This document shows, one piece after another, positions 47,166 through 58,357 of a stretch of DNA of 64,000 nt. The DNA is from Prinsepia uniflora. Lineage: Eukaryota; Streptophyta; Magnoliopsida; Rosales; Rosaceae. The DNA lies in NCBI GenBank assembly GCA_032719365.1, contig CM064863.1:68287583-68351582 (forward strand), read 5' to 3'. Under the pieces are notes generated by a model. It worked only from the letters and a program-made list of their open reading frames with translations, did no database searches and was not told the origin of the DNA. The first letter of the stretch is position 1; the number at the start of each line of letters is the position of its first letter. Both the position numbers and the translations under genes were made by a program.

Positions 47166-48302
47166 AATCACGTTATTTAAATTTTTTTCAATTAAAATGT
47201 ATATTCTAAATTAAAACATATATTACCAAATATATGAGTTAAGCCATATTTTACATTAAAACATATATTATCAACATATTTTACCAAATAATAATTTTGG
47301 GATTTTGAAAAAACAAAGGTTAAGCAGAAAAAAAAAATTAAACATAAAAGTAAAGCAAAAAAAAAAGTTAAAAAACATAAATTGAAAAGCAGCGTTGCAC
47401 ACTTGCATTTTCAACACTCGAAAATTAGTGTGTAGGGGTGGAGAAGAGAGATCGAGAACTTTCTGGTAAGGGCGAGAGTTTTTTAGTCGCCTTCTCAACT
47501 GAAACAGAGAGGCTGTCGTGAGGGGTGGAGAGGTTGTCGAGGAGGAGCTAAGAAAGGGCAGAGATGAGAGGCTGTGTGAGGTCCGTGAAGATGTCGAGCA
47601 ATTCGCGAGGTTCAAGTACTTATGTGTGTGCTTTGAGAGGTTTGTTCTGCCGTCGGCAGATTCGAAGAGTTCGAGAGGTTCCATTAATGATCTTGACTTC
47701 GTGAGGCCTTCGACTAGTTCGAGAGGTGAGTGAATTGAAGAGGGAACGAGATCGTGGAGTCGGTGATTGTTTTGCCTCAATTTTTGCTCTCTTGAAGTTA
47801 TGTTGCTTCAAGGATTCTTCTGTGGATGCAATTTGTAGGCATCGGTGAGTAGATGAATTGAGTGTTGTTTGATTTTTCCAAAATTGTAGCCTAACACTCC
47901 AAATTGTATTGATTGAGTTATTGCTGTCAAAATTTGTTTTTTCCCAATTTATGTTCATCCGTGAAAGTGAAGGATTGCATGCTTGAATGTTTATGTAGAA
48001 TTGAATAATTAGGCCAAATTCTATTCAACCGTGATTCTTTCATTTTTTGTTTACAGTTTTGATGGATTGGTTAGATTTCTGTTTACGGATTTTGATTGAT
48101 TTGTTCAATTTTTGTTCATGGTTGTTTCATCTGGGTTTCTGTTCATGGTTGTTTCATCTGGGTTTTGTTTCATCTGGGTTTCTATTCATGGTCGTTTTGG
48201 TGCAAAATCGATCTTCGATATTGGTCGAAACTATAGATTTTGGGGGAAGATATTAGTCGGAAATACCGATATATCAGTGATATTACCGATATTTTCATCA
48301 CT
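46744..48302. other. AT-rich region without a recognised gene
   Basis: Contains the trinucleotide palindrome at 47091 and a CT/GA-rich stretch at 47440-47760 with open frames on both strands that match no family I know. A short direct repeat (GGTTGTTTCATCTGGGTTT and variants) lies at 48120-48190. Confidence 0.4.
47091..47163. repeat. (AAT)n followed by (ATT)n, hairpin-forming
   Basis: About nine AAT units run directly into about fourteen ATT units, giving a near-perfect inverted repeat. Confidence 0.95.
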
Positions 48303-48806
48303 GGCAACGCCTAGTCCACCTAGGCGACACCTAAGCGCTCGAAGGTGAGAAACCTTCCCGCATAATGGTTAAACGCCTAGGTGGATTTGCATGTATACCC
48401 TTATATATATATTTAGTTATATAAATTCTTATATATATATATATAGAGATATATATATATATATATATAGAGAGAGATTTAGTTATATAAGTTATTTTAT
48501 TTATATACTTAGTTAATAATATAAGTATTAATTAAAACAAAATTAATATTAAAAAATATAGAATGGTGTATAATAACATTAATAACAAAAACTTACATTT
48601 TCAACATTTATGATTCTCAACTCAATTTATTTATTTAAATAATTAATTTTTGTTCTAAAATTATTTGATAGTATTCATTATATTATTATTTTGTTGAATT
48701 TTGTTTAAAAAACGAAAAAAACGCATAGACATCCGTTTAGGCTCCGCCTAACCGCTAGGCCCCTATGGACCCCCTAAGAGAGTCTAACGCTATTTTCAAC
48801 CTTGAA
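48303..48806. repeat. MITE-like repeat with CCTAGGCG termini
   Basis: The left end carries CGCCTAGTCCACCTAGGCGA and the right end TAGGCTCCGCCTAACCGCTA, words of a repeat common in plants. The centre is AT-rich, including (TA)n and (GA)n runs at 48400-48478. Exact ends and family (hAT-like?) are uncertain. Confidence 0.5.
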
Positions 48807-50532
48807 TATATGAAATATTAATAGTTTTGGAACTTATATTGTATTGGATTCGGAACTTGCTCCCCTTTAACCCTTGTTAATGGCCCTTGTCTTACAGCAG
48901 TGAGTCCTTTTTGTAATTAGTGTTCTTCAGTTCCTGTATATTTTTTGTATCCACGAGAGCTTTCATTCCGGCAACAATCTAATAATAAAAAATTTCTCCT
49001 TTAATTTTATCAACCGTTGTGCTACTTTTAGTACTATTTTTATCTATGCACTTACAATACCGCCAATGTTATCCTTGGGTGGGGCTAAACTGCTAAAGTA
49101 TTCCCGCTCCAAAGGGTTATGCAATTTTGTGATGGTGGGAAACGAATCAGCAAAGTTTTGGTCTTGTTCGTGTCTAAAATATTGTCGTAGTTATATTTGG
49201 GGTTGTCATTCGGTGGCTCGCTTCTGAAGGAGCGGATATGCAAGTGTTTGAGATGATGGGGATCTTTTCGCTGTAACTCGTTGTAGGGGATACCGTATAA
49301 GTAACTAGGACGAATGGGGGGTGGGTCTTCAATTTCTCAAAGACCCTCCTCAGACCCGTAGTGGTTTTTTTTTGGGTGTAAACATGTCCAGTTCAGCAAT
49401 ATATGTGCTTACTGCTTCTCTATTTAATGGAAATGGCATCAACAATTACTTTCTTTCCAAGTGAGAAGCGCAAGCTTTTCTCATGTAAAAGAAAAAAAGA
49501 AAGTGAAAATTTCCTAAGTTCGATTTTTTGGTGCAAAATGCTTATTAAAATATAGTTTATGAGGATTATAAAGTTGGGTATCGACATTGTCTTTTACAGG
49601 ATTTCAAATTTAAAACATTAAACCATACAAAGAATAAAATTAGAGTCCGATTTTGCTCACCAACACTCTGAATGGGGACGCTTATCACGAATCTTAGAGT
49701 TTGAAAAATTCCCATGGCCTACAAGGTAATTATGGTTAGGAATTTCAATTAATAAATTCCTTAAAATGAAATGAGAAAAAATATTATTCTTTTCATATTC
49801 ACATATGTATATATATATATATTGAGTAAATCTTTTTATTGTTTTGTTCAATGCATCCAAATTATATTAGATTCATTTCTATAAAATAATGTACTTGTTT
49901 ATTTACACAAGGCAAAAAAAAAAAAATTGATCTTCTATTAAGATGAACAATTTCCAGGTGTTGGGGAAAAAAATTCTGGTGTTATCATTGTTTTTTCCGT
50001 ATCTTATCTTGCTTTAAAAAAAATAAAAAATTGTGTCCCGTGATAAGAATTGGTGAAATATCAGACCATGGGTTTGTAATATATGATGATATTTTGATTA
50101 CGAATTAATATAAAACAATCCTTAAATTTCCTTTTTGTATTATTCTTATAATTTGTTACTCGCTCATACTCAGATTTATTATATTGTAAATGGAATTGTA
50201 CAATTCTTATATATAATACAAACGTACTCATGGATTTTTCTTTTTGATTGATGTGTATTATTTAAATTTTAGGATGAACAAAGTAATTATATGATAAAAA
50301 ATAAAATAGAAAATAATCTCTTCGCTAATTTTTGTCAGAGTATCATATGATATAAACAAAACAAAATAATTGATAGCGTAACCATGAAATAATAATAATA
50401 ATAATAATTTGTCTCATTATATTTTTACAACTTAACTTATTAATTGAAATTTTTAGCCATATTTAATTTATATGACACATGTCGAATTCTGATATTAGAC
50501 ATAGTAAGCGTAACCATCATCTATAGGGGAAG
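48807..50532. other. Intergenic AT-rich region
   Basis: No gene seen. Short A/T tracts, (TA)n near 49804-49822 and (AAT)n near 50388-50407. Confidence 0.5.
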
Positions 50533-50771
50533 GGGTCAGATTTATCCCGATGGGAGCAAGAGTAATAACAATGTTTATAATGCTACATGGGAGGAAAAGT
50601 AACAATAATGTTTATAATGTTTACAGCAGATGCATCAGATGTACGTCAAGGGGTTGATATTATCCCTCTAGGACCGGAACTTCTTGTTTCCGAGGGCGAA
50701 TCCATCAAACTTGATCAACCATTAACAAGTAACTCTAATGTGGGTGGGTTTAGTCAGGGAGATGCGGAAGC
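50533..50771 (+). pseudogene. petA: Nuclear copy of chloroplast petA (cytochrome f) fragment
   Basis: Two collinear pieces of cytochrome f are readable. 50533-50580 encodes GQIYPDGSKSNNNVYNAT. 50624-50771 encodes DASD, then VDIIP, GPELLVSEGESIKLDQPLTS, NVGGF and QGDAE. These correspond to the lumenal C-terminal part of cytochrome f, with the intervening segment deleted and a short local duplication (ACAATGTTTATAATG / ATAATGTTTATAATG) at the junction. Substitutions such as GRQ to VRQ and PNVGGFGQ to SNVGGFSQ show decay. It is a nuclear plastid-DNA insertion, not a functional gene. The open frame continues to 51006 through non-plastid sequence. Confidence 0.85.
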
Positions 50772-51039
50772 AAAGTGGGGTTTCACTAAAAATAGTGTCT
50801 TTTGCTTCACCTATATCCAAATTATTGACTGCACCATTCCAATTTTCAAGGGCAGCGGTCTAATATCATATTTCACAGACAAAAACAACAGTATCACGAT
50901 ATCGAACAAGAAACCCTGCATCTGCTTCCAACATATCAAATACCTTCATGAATTGCACAACAGAAAAAATTCTCAAGTGATCATAGTCTTCAGATCAACT
51001 AGCTAGAAACAATTTAAAAATAATACAAAATTAGTATAA

Positions 51040-52476
51040 CTAAATTGCACTAAGTCTATCCATCTCGAAATAATCATCAGCAGCAGCCTCTGTCTGCCGG
51101 AGTCCTCCTCGTTCCAACTCCTCAAGCCTCTGCAAAATATCAGGGTCAACGAAGCCATATACATTGTGGCCATCAATAATTTCTAGCATGACATCCTCTT
51201 TCCATTCATCATAAGCTAAGATATTATTCTTCTTCAAACTAGCAGAGCATATACCTATACCACCATTCTCCTCTCCAATTCCTTTTTCTGTCGTCCACTT
51301 TTCTTTCTCCGCTGCTTCCTTTTCCTTCTGGTTACGTGGCTTTGGCATTGCAACATGGAAACGATTTAAGTAGTCCCTCATCTTCTTGCATTGTATCTTC
51401 AATTCCACTCTCTGATTCAATAACCTCTCGCAAGCTACATTCTTTACAGCAATCACCCCGTCCTCAGTCAAAGTGCTCATAGTACCCCCCTCATCATTTG
51501 TAGCTTCACCTCCTTGACCAATCACTATCTTCATAACTTTAGCTTTCATCTCCGAAACCAACTTCTTATCTTCCTCAGATATACCATCCAATGGCTGCAA
51601 ATCAGTCTTGCTGCAGACTACAATCAATGGATTGTTCATACACAGAGATTTAATGCTGTGAAAAAGAGCTGCCTGTTGGGCAATGCTGTACCCACAAGAT
51701 CCCGAGATGTCCAAGAAGAATAACACAATAGCTCTCAAATGTGTCAAAGCTGCGATACTGTACATCTCAATGATATTACTGTCTTCAAACGGTTGGTCCA
51801 AAATCCATGGTGTATCGATTACCCGATACCTCAGGTATTTATAATTTGTATGTCCCACAAAGAGTGACTTTATGGTAAACACATAGGGATGGACATCCAC
51901 ATCCGCGCTAGTGAGCCTGTTAAAGAATGAGCTCTTTCCAACATTTGGATAGCCACAAATCAATATAGTACGAGTATTGGGGTCAATTGAAGGTAGGCCT
52001 GCCATATGTTGGCTAATTTGTTCTAGGTAAGTTAAACTAGGACTAATCCTCTTTATAACCTTGCACATGCGGCCAAGAGCAGCGACCTTGAGACACTTGC
52101 ATCGGTAAAGTGAGTCACCAAACTTCAACAGTTTCACATACTCTTTGGAAATCTTTCCAATAAGGTTCCTTGCAGTATTTACTTGACCAAGTGCAAGCTT
52201 GTAGTGGTCTTTGTTGTAGAGAACGCGAAGAAGGTCATCATAGAATGGGTGAACATCATCCAGCCTGGGAAATTTATCAATGATTGTAGAAAGCTTCTCA
52301 TGAAAATTTTGTTAGGTAGATTTAAATTTCCTCATATAGAACTCACGGATGCGGGAAATGGCATAGCCCTTGTGGACCACGGTTGGGGTTTGTGGCTGGG
52401 TGTGAGATAAGATAATGTCAATGAAGTCCTTCCCATTTAGTACCATCGTCATCTTCTTGAAGTGATATTGCACCAT
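51040..52476 (-). pseudogene. NOG1: Nucleolar GTP-binding protein 1 (NOG1) copy, truncated
   Basis: From the ATG at 52476 the minus strand reads MVQYHFKKMTMVLNGKDFID, and after an in-frame TAA at codon 55 continues as NOG1 (RLDDVHPFYDDLLRVLYNKD; CKCLKVAALGRMCKVIKRI). The G1 box GYPNVGKSS (residues 175-183) is intact. G3 reads DTPW instead of DTPG (221-224), and G4 reads SKTD instead of NKTD (289-292), both key nucleotide-binding changes. It ends after FEMDRLSAI, about 478 codons against about 670 in plant NOG1, lacking the basic C-terminus. NOG1 acts in 60S ribosomal subunit assembly in the nucleolus. A promoter and 5'UTR exon persist at 63.1-63.3 kb, so this is a duplicated gene, not a retrocopy. 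The CACTA element sits 4 bp upstream of the ATG. Not functional. Confidence 0.9.
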
Positions 52477-52480
52477 CTTT

Positions 52481-52810
52481 CACTACAAGAAAATAATGGT
52501 TCCCCTACAAAATGATTTTGTAGGGTAAAACTGAACAATGGTAGGGCAAACAAAGAGCCAACGAAATGTCGTTGGGCAAATACCGTCGGGCTACTGTTGT
52601 TGGGCTAAAAGTTGCCCAACGAGAATTGTAAACTCGTGGGGCAGACAGTGTTGACCCTACAGAAAAAATGGTAGGGTGACTAGATAGGGCAACTATCAAA
52701 AGTCAACAAAAATGTACCCTACCATTTTGCTTTCAAATATCGTAGGGTCAATAAATATAGGCTATGAAATTTACCCTACGAATATTAGACAATTTGTTGG
52801 GCAACTTTAT
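52481..52810 (-). repeat. CACTA 3' terminal and subterminal repeat region
   Basis: The 12-13 bp TIR is followed by at least nine copies, in both orientations, of a motif close to TTTCGTAGGGTA or TTGGGCAA. In En/Spm elements such arrays are TNPA-type binding sites. Confidence 0.8.
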
Positions 52811-53004
52811 AATTTACAAATGAAAAATAAATTTCCTAATTATTTTTTGAATTAAAATATATAATAATAAATATTATATTAAATATATTTCTAAATAAGA
52901 TCTTATGAAGGTAAATATAAAAGCAAATATCATTAAAAAAAAGATAGTTTTTACTTTACATAAAGATAAAATAAATACATAAAATACATCTACGATTCTA
53001 GTGA

Positions 53005-54686
53005 TTATTCGGAATGGTGGTCAAATTCCGAAGTTGATTGATGAGTTTGCGGCTGAACTTGTGGAGGAATTGGCATCCCACTCATACGCATCATCTCAAG
53101 CACAAGCTGGAGGGTTGATTGGACGTTAGCATAGTCGGCCCGATACTTTGCACACTCAGCTTCGACAGTCGCACACTTATCTTGGACAGTCGATAACTCA
53201 GCCTGGAGATTAACAAAGTTGGTCTGAAGCTCCGTGAACCTCTCACTCTGCCCATTGGATGCTCGAGAAGAACTCGATGAGACATCCCTAATTATTGCAT
53301 CTCATGCCCCTCGTATTATCTTCCCTGGACGGCGCCCCAAGTGTTTCTCTAAGATCTCGACCGACTTAGCAGGATCTGGTAGAGCCTGTTCCAACATAAC
53401 CTCATCTTGCTGAGACAACTCATCTTGTACAGCCTCCATGTCTTGTTGCATCCCCTCCTACAAATTCAAACAAATATTAAGAATAATAAAAATTTGGAAA
53501 TTAAAGTTTTCATGTAATATGAAAAAAAAATTACTTACATAAATCACATCAGCATCTTGGTTGCCGTATCCAGTGTAGACTTGCCCCCAAACCTCCAATT
53601 CCGGCCACTTCAACCCGGACTTTCGCTTATCCTCGTGTCGATGTGCATAAGATCGTGACCCTCCATGGTGGTTGTATTTTTTTCCCTTACGATTATTTTT
53701 GTTGGCGGTCGATATTCGCTATTAAGTATTAAAAACCATCTTTAAATTCATGTTAACAATTAAATAAAAATTGATGTAAAAATTTTAACTTAAGACACAT
53801 ACCTGATACTTAGGGCTGTTGAAATGGTCGCATAACCATTCCCACTCCCTCAATCGATGTGACTCTGAGTACTCCAAAGGAGGATTTGCAAAGGCTTCAT
53901 CCTTAGACGTCCATGTCTGGTAGTACAAATGGATCTCGTGCTTCCATTCTTTGAATCGTGCTTGCCAATGTTTATTGAGATAGTCATTAACATTGAGATC
54001 TTCCAAATTGTACTCAAAGTTGACCTTCAAAAAAAAAGTTAGAAAAATATATAAACTAATGAAAACAATGATAAACATTTAAAATATACTTACCGAAAAA
54101 TCAATCCAACATATGTCCTTATCTTCAGGCTTGAGCTTCTTAAAAGTTGAGGCCAACATCGGGCACTTGGTTCGAATAATAGCACCCATATCGTGTACAA
54201 CCAAGCTATGGATCTTTTGCTCTGCTGCCCGAAGATGAGGAATGTAAACCACTGGGATTTTTGCCTCTGTTGCCCGACATATTCGTTGAGATGCCAACCC
54301 TTTATTGATCCCACGCAAGTTTGATGATGTACCTACACATGATAGGTCACAAAATTTACAAATATAAGCAAAAAAACTAAAATATTTACTTACATAAACA
54401 AATCCAACTAACCAGAAGGGAGTACTTCAGCCTCATTCTCATGTTCGCCTGATTCAACATGTGGTGCGGGTTGTGAAGAGCGGAGGAAAGGCCGTGGTTC
54501 ACCTCGTTTCTTGCTATGGCGTCGACGTGTTGATTGCACACCACGTTGTTCAGATGCTGTGGAATCAGCTGGGCCTTGAACGGACTCAGCTGTGGAGGCT
54601 ACTGTGGCTGAGGGCGCCTCCTCCACACTTTCATTGACAGGGGTAGTGCGACGGCTCGTGGACGTGATTAGTGGGTGAGACGACAT
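53005..54686 (-). pseudogene. CACTA second gene, Transposase_24 (Ptta/En/Spm) type
   Basis: Five exons join in frame: 54686-54413, 54332-54094, 54024-53803, 53718-53539 and 53457-53005, each with GT-AG borders, giving 455 codons plus the stop. The N-terminus is Ser/Thr/Glu-rich and low in structure. The centre holds conserved words (RGINKG; KIPVVYIPHLRAAEQKIHS; WKHEIHLYYQTWTSKDEAF; PKYQ; RKSGLKWPELEVWGQ) of the plant Transposase_24 domain. The C-terminus is a coiled-coil-like segment (FTELQTNFVNLQAELSTVQD) ending in DHHSE. One in-frame TGA (53302-53304) interrupts exon 5, possibly a CGA-to-TGA transition. TNPA-type proteins bind subterminal repeats and assist excision. All other exons look coding-competent. 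Confidence 0.78.
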
Positions 54687-55657
54687 TTACTGCTGTTTTC
54701 AAAAGACTAATTAGCATAATTGAAATCAACTACATGACAATCTAGAAACCCTTTTTTCTTTACAGATTTAATCCAACAGCAAACAAATGCAATGCAAAAT
54801 GAACAAAAATTCAAGACACCATTTGGTATGTCCAGGTCCAAAATTACCAACCATTATCCTTCCCCCTGCTACATGATAGTCTCTAACATAAATATTACCA
54901 ACCATATTTAAAGAGAATCAACAAAATTTAGAGTAACAAATATATGATTCACAAACCATATTTTTTTTATCTCAAATATGTATTCCCAAATCATGAAAAC
55001 TTTAAAGAGAATGCAGGAAGCTGCATACATTAATATAGAATTCTAAAATTAGATATTAACGAGAATTCTATATTAATATATTTTTTTATTTCAAATATGT
55101 ATTCACAAATCATATGTATTCCCCCTGCATTCTAATTTCCTGCATTCTAAAGAGAATTTCTCCTAATGATTCCCAAATCTGACATCTTGGAGGTGACTTT
55201 GTTAAAGAAACGAATATTGAAACTCTAGTAATGACATGCAAATCCTTAGAATGATCAATTTATATCGATATCCAACCTTAACGACTTAATAAATGAAACT
55301 GAGATACTGATGCAGACTTATACTGTACCAAAACATCTATCCATATAGGCTTAAAATAATATACCAAGTACCAATTCACTGAATTCAACAAAATCATCCA
55401 CTTATTAGATCAAGTTCAGCAAAATCATCAATCCCTCAATTTCATCTCATCGATAAACAATGGAAGAATAAAGAAAACGCCATTCCACTCCTCAAAAGCT
55501 CAGTTCAAAACAAGCAATAATAATAAAGAATCGTGATCAAAACAAAAGATTGCAACAAGGGTCAAGGATATGTATCTCCAGAATAACAATCTTATAGGAA
55601 AAGTTGACACATTACATTCACGAGCTTTTTTTCTATTGAAACCAATAAAAGACATAT
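54687..55657. other. CACTA interior without recognised gene
   Basis: AT-rich sequence upstream of the Transposase_24 gene. Duplicated short segments with ATATGTATTC and AGAATTCTATATTAATAT are present at 54970-55120. No gene seen. Confidence 0.5.
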
Positions 55658-56405
55658 CTGTAACCTTGCTCTTTTATCTTTTTTACGTTGTGCAAGTGCA
55701 ACATAGAGAGGCTTGCTTATCATCATTTTTCCATCCATCTCCAACAGCTAAAAACAGAAAAGAAAACATATTTTTAATCTTTCACAAAAAGAAATTTCAT
55801 GTGCTGTTATAAAGAGTTTTTCAGTTCTTAACCCCGTTCTGCTCATTCCACGCATCGATTCTTATTCAAAGAGCACAAGGTTGATTAACACACTCATTAT
55901 TCATAATACCCCCCATATTCTAATAATATCCATAAATCGGAACCATAACTTTCTTTTTGAGGCCATAGATGAGGGCACCCTTGACTGTCACTTCCATGGT
56001 GGCAGGGAAATATTTTTTTTCCCTTCTAAATGGCGTTCTTTTATGAAACAGCGCTATGGGGGGTACAAGTAAGACAATAAGAGCACTGCATTAATCCACA
56101 ATAAAAAAAAAATCAACTTACAGCTCTATTTGCCTCTTCTAGAGTAGAGTATGCATGACCTGATCACATGTCAATAAAAGACGTTTTTGTAAGGCCACAC
56201 AGATATAAAAAAAATAAATTTAAAAGTAATAAAAATCAAAGGTGCTCTGTAGTCTAAACAGGGGCTACACTCCTTGCATGAGGTAATAGTCCCAAATGGA
56301 GGGAACACCTCCTTTAGTTTATCATCTAAGTTCTTAACATACAAGTTTGCGCCCTGATATTTTTCTGCTGCCTCTTTCATACTCTGCTCAAACCGTTGTT
56401 CAAAC
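55658..56405 (-). pseudogene. Captured poly(A)-binding protein (PABP) fragment, three exons
   Basis: Three minus-strand blocks follow the order of a plant PABP around its fourth RRM. Block 1 (56405-56272) reads FEQSMKEAAEKYQGANLYVK, NLDDKLKEVFPPFGTITSCK. Block 2 (56159-56122) reads GHAYSTLEEANRA after an AG acceptor and before a GTAAG donor. Block 3 (55747-55658) reads LLEMDGKMMISKPLYVALAQ, then RKKDKRARLQ. Intervening sequence is intron-like, so genomic DNA rather than cDNA was taken. Block 1 lacks a few residues inside NLDD...LKE and its donor is degraded; the segment corresponding to VMRDPNG is absent. It lies wholly inside the CACTA element. PABPs bind mRNA poly(A) tails; this fragment has no start and is not a functional gene. 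Confidence 0.8.
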
Positions 56406-57093
56406 TTCAACAACAGAAGTTTAAAAGGCATTTAATCAATACGTAAGGATACACAATTTCTCTTGAAAACCCTAAGAGAAAAAATCCATAATTCTAAAGA
56501 CCAATATGAATAATTTAACTAACATAGAGACCACAAGCACAGCAAAAGGTTACATATAAAAGTACATAAATCATCAAACAAACCAGGGGCCTCCCTTTTC
56601 TCTGTCCAATTTCTGTGCAAGGCTCAAATGGAAAACGTTTTTAAGGCCTTAAAACCTGGGGAAATAAAATAAAAAACTACTCTAAATTTGTGGAGCTTCC
56701 TAGCATGTAATTACTTAATACCCTACTTGGTTACAAGAAAATGAGTAAAAAATAAACAATTATAAAAGAACCCATTTTGAATAATCGATGAAACCAAATA
56801 GAATCCTTCAGTAACAAAACAATACATTGTAAAAAATTTCAATCACAAACACTCTTGGATTCAGCTTTCCTATAGCATCCAGAAATCAAATTTCATTTTT
56901 CAATTCCCTAACTTCCACACCCTACAAAACAGAGCTCTATGAACAATAGTCACAAACGTAAATCCATTTATATTCATGGATCATCAACCAACTAACCATA
57001 TTCAAGTATTAAAAAAATCTTTATGAACTAACAGAAGAAAATCAGCAGATAATAGAAACAATAAAATCAACCAGTGACGCCATACCTTGTCCG

Positions 57094-57490
57094 CTACTCT
57101 CTCTCTCACTCCGCAGGGACCGACTAAAACCCTAAGGTTTTGATTCGAACTGGGTTTATGTATTAGAAGATGAGGCTCGGAGCAGGTCGACACTAGCGGT
57201 CTCGAAGATCTGACCCGTCAACTTTGAGGTCGAATTTTGCAGCCGTAGGATTGGAGCCGCAATGGTGAGCGTTGCAGATATTACCCACAAAGGAGGCAGC
57301 GGCGACGGCGAAGTTCTGCAGGAATGGGTTTGGGTTTGGGTTAGGGCTCTTGTTTGTGTGAGAGAGTGATAAAAAGAAAGTGCGTGAGTGAAATTGAGAG
57401 AAGGATGAAGATTATGAGATAATAGGGCGATGAAGAAAGACAGAAGTGGCCGGAGACGGATGGTGATGGACGGACAGACTGAAAGGCAGA
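57094..57490 (-). other. Host-like 5' leader inside the CACTA element
   Basis: On the minus strand a CT-rich stretch (from about 57480) with TCTCACACAAACAAGAGCCC, a CAAACCCAAACCC run and then ATTCGACCTC looks like a plant 5'UTR. It ends in GGACAAG|GTATGG, a good splice donor near 57083. It may be the first exon of the Transposase_24 transcript or another captured host segment. No coding sequence is certain. Confidence 0.35.
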
Positions 57491-57948
57491 GTGGACATGG
57501 CTGGGGCGAAGGAAAACGGGGAAAGAAATAAAGTAATCTCGCTTAAATGAAAAGAAAAATCTTTGGCCAACGAATTAAATAACACAAACCCTACAAAATT
57601 ACAATTCAATTTTTCCCCAAAATTTTGGCGGAAAATTTGATTTTTTCGCGAAAAAAAAATGCGGGAATATGAAAAAAAGTGTGGGAGAGATGCTAGTTGT
57701 TGCCCCCACAACATTTTTAACTTACCCTACGGGAAGTATTACATGTTAATAGTTATTTAATTTTAAGAAAATGATTAATTATATTTCGATACCTATTTCA
57801 ATTTTTGTTAATCGACATTTAGAATATCTAATTTATGTGTGCATAGACCTCACTGTCGAAAATCATGAGGTTTTGAGCAGTTTAAACCATCCAATTTGTC
57901 AAAAAAAATTCGTAGTTGTCGAATTTTCGTTCAATTGATTATCAAAAT

Positions 57949-58334
57949 TTTCGTTCAATTGTTGTTGAAAGTATTAAATTTGATTGATCCAACCGTTCAG
58001 CTTGTGGATTTAAATGCGTAGACTTTGCCCGAAAAAAATAATGAGGTTTTGAGTAGGGTAAGGCACCCGATTGTCAAAAATAATTTGTAGCCGTCGATTT
58101 TTTGTGAACGGTTACCTAATCATAGAAATTCGAATGTAGCTAATTTTTTGCATAGAGGATCTAGCTAATTTTAAATTTTTGATTATTGAAAATTGTAAAA
58201 TCCGCTTATTCATTAAACACTTTAGACACTTAAAGGAAAGTACAAGATGTTTATCAAAATTTTCGTTCAATTATTGTTGAAAGTATTCAATTTTATTGAT
58301 CCAACCGTTCAGCTTGTGGATTTACATGCGTAGT
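57949..58334. repeat. Direct repeat pair in the CACTA element
   Basis: A 75 bp segment (57949-58023), with TTTTCGTTCAATTGTTGTTG and CCGTTCAGCTTGTGGATT, recurs at 58260-58334 with only a few differences. Confidence 0.85.
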
Positions 58335-58357
58335 TGGGATCTATGAGTTAATAAGTA

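Noticed and set aside
47271..47780. 169-residue minus-strand open frame
   Set aside because: Low-complexity Ser/Thr then Phe-rich composition with no domain; flanked by AT-rich repeats.
50587..51006. Novel 139-residue protein
   Set aside because: Its first half is a cytochrome f fragment of plastid origin; the rest is a chance continuation.
51040..52137. Functional 365-residue GTPase starting at the Met at 52137
   Set aside because: The homology extends upstream to 52476 past a stop codon, G3 and G4 residues are changed and the C-terminus is missing, so this is a pseudogene remnant.
51040..52476. NOG1 retrocopy
   Set aside because: A promoter with telo-box, a 5'UTR exon and an intron donor remain upstream, and no poly(A) tract is seen at the 3' end. 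A DNA-level duplication fits better.
57412..57714. 100-residue minus-strand coding region
   Set aside because: It overlaps a CT-rich leader-like stretch and a subterminal-type motif; no domain, more likely untranslated.
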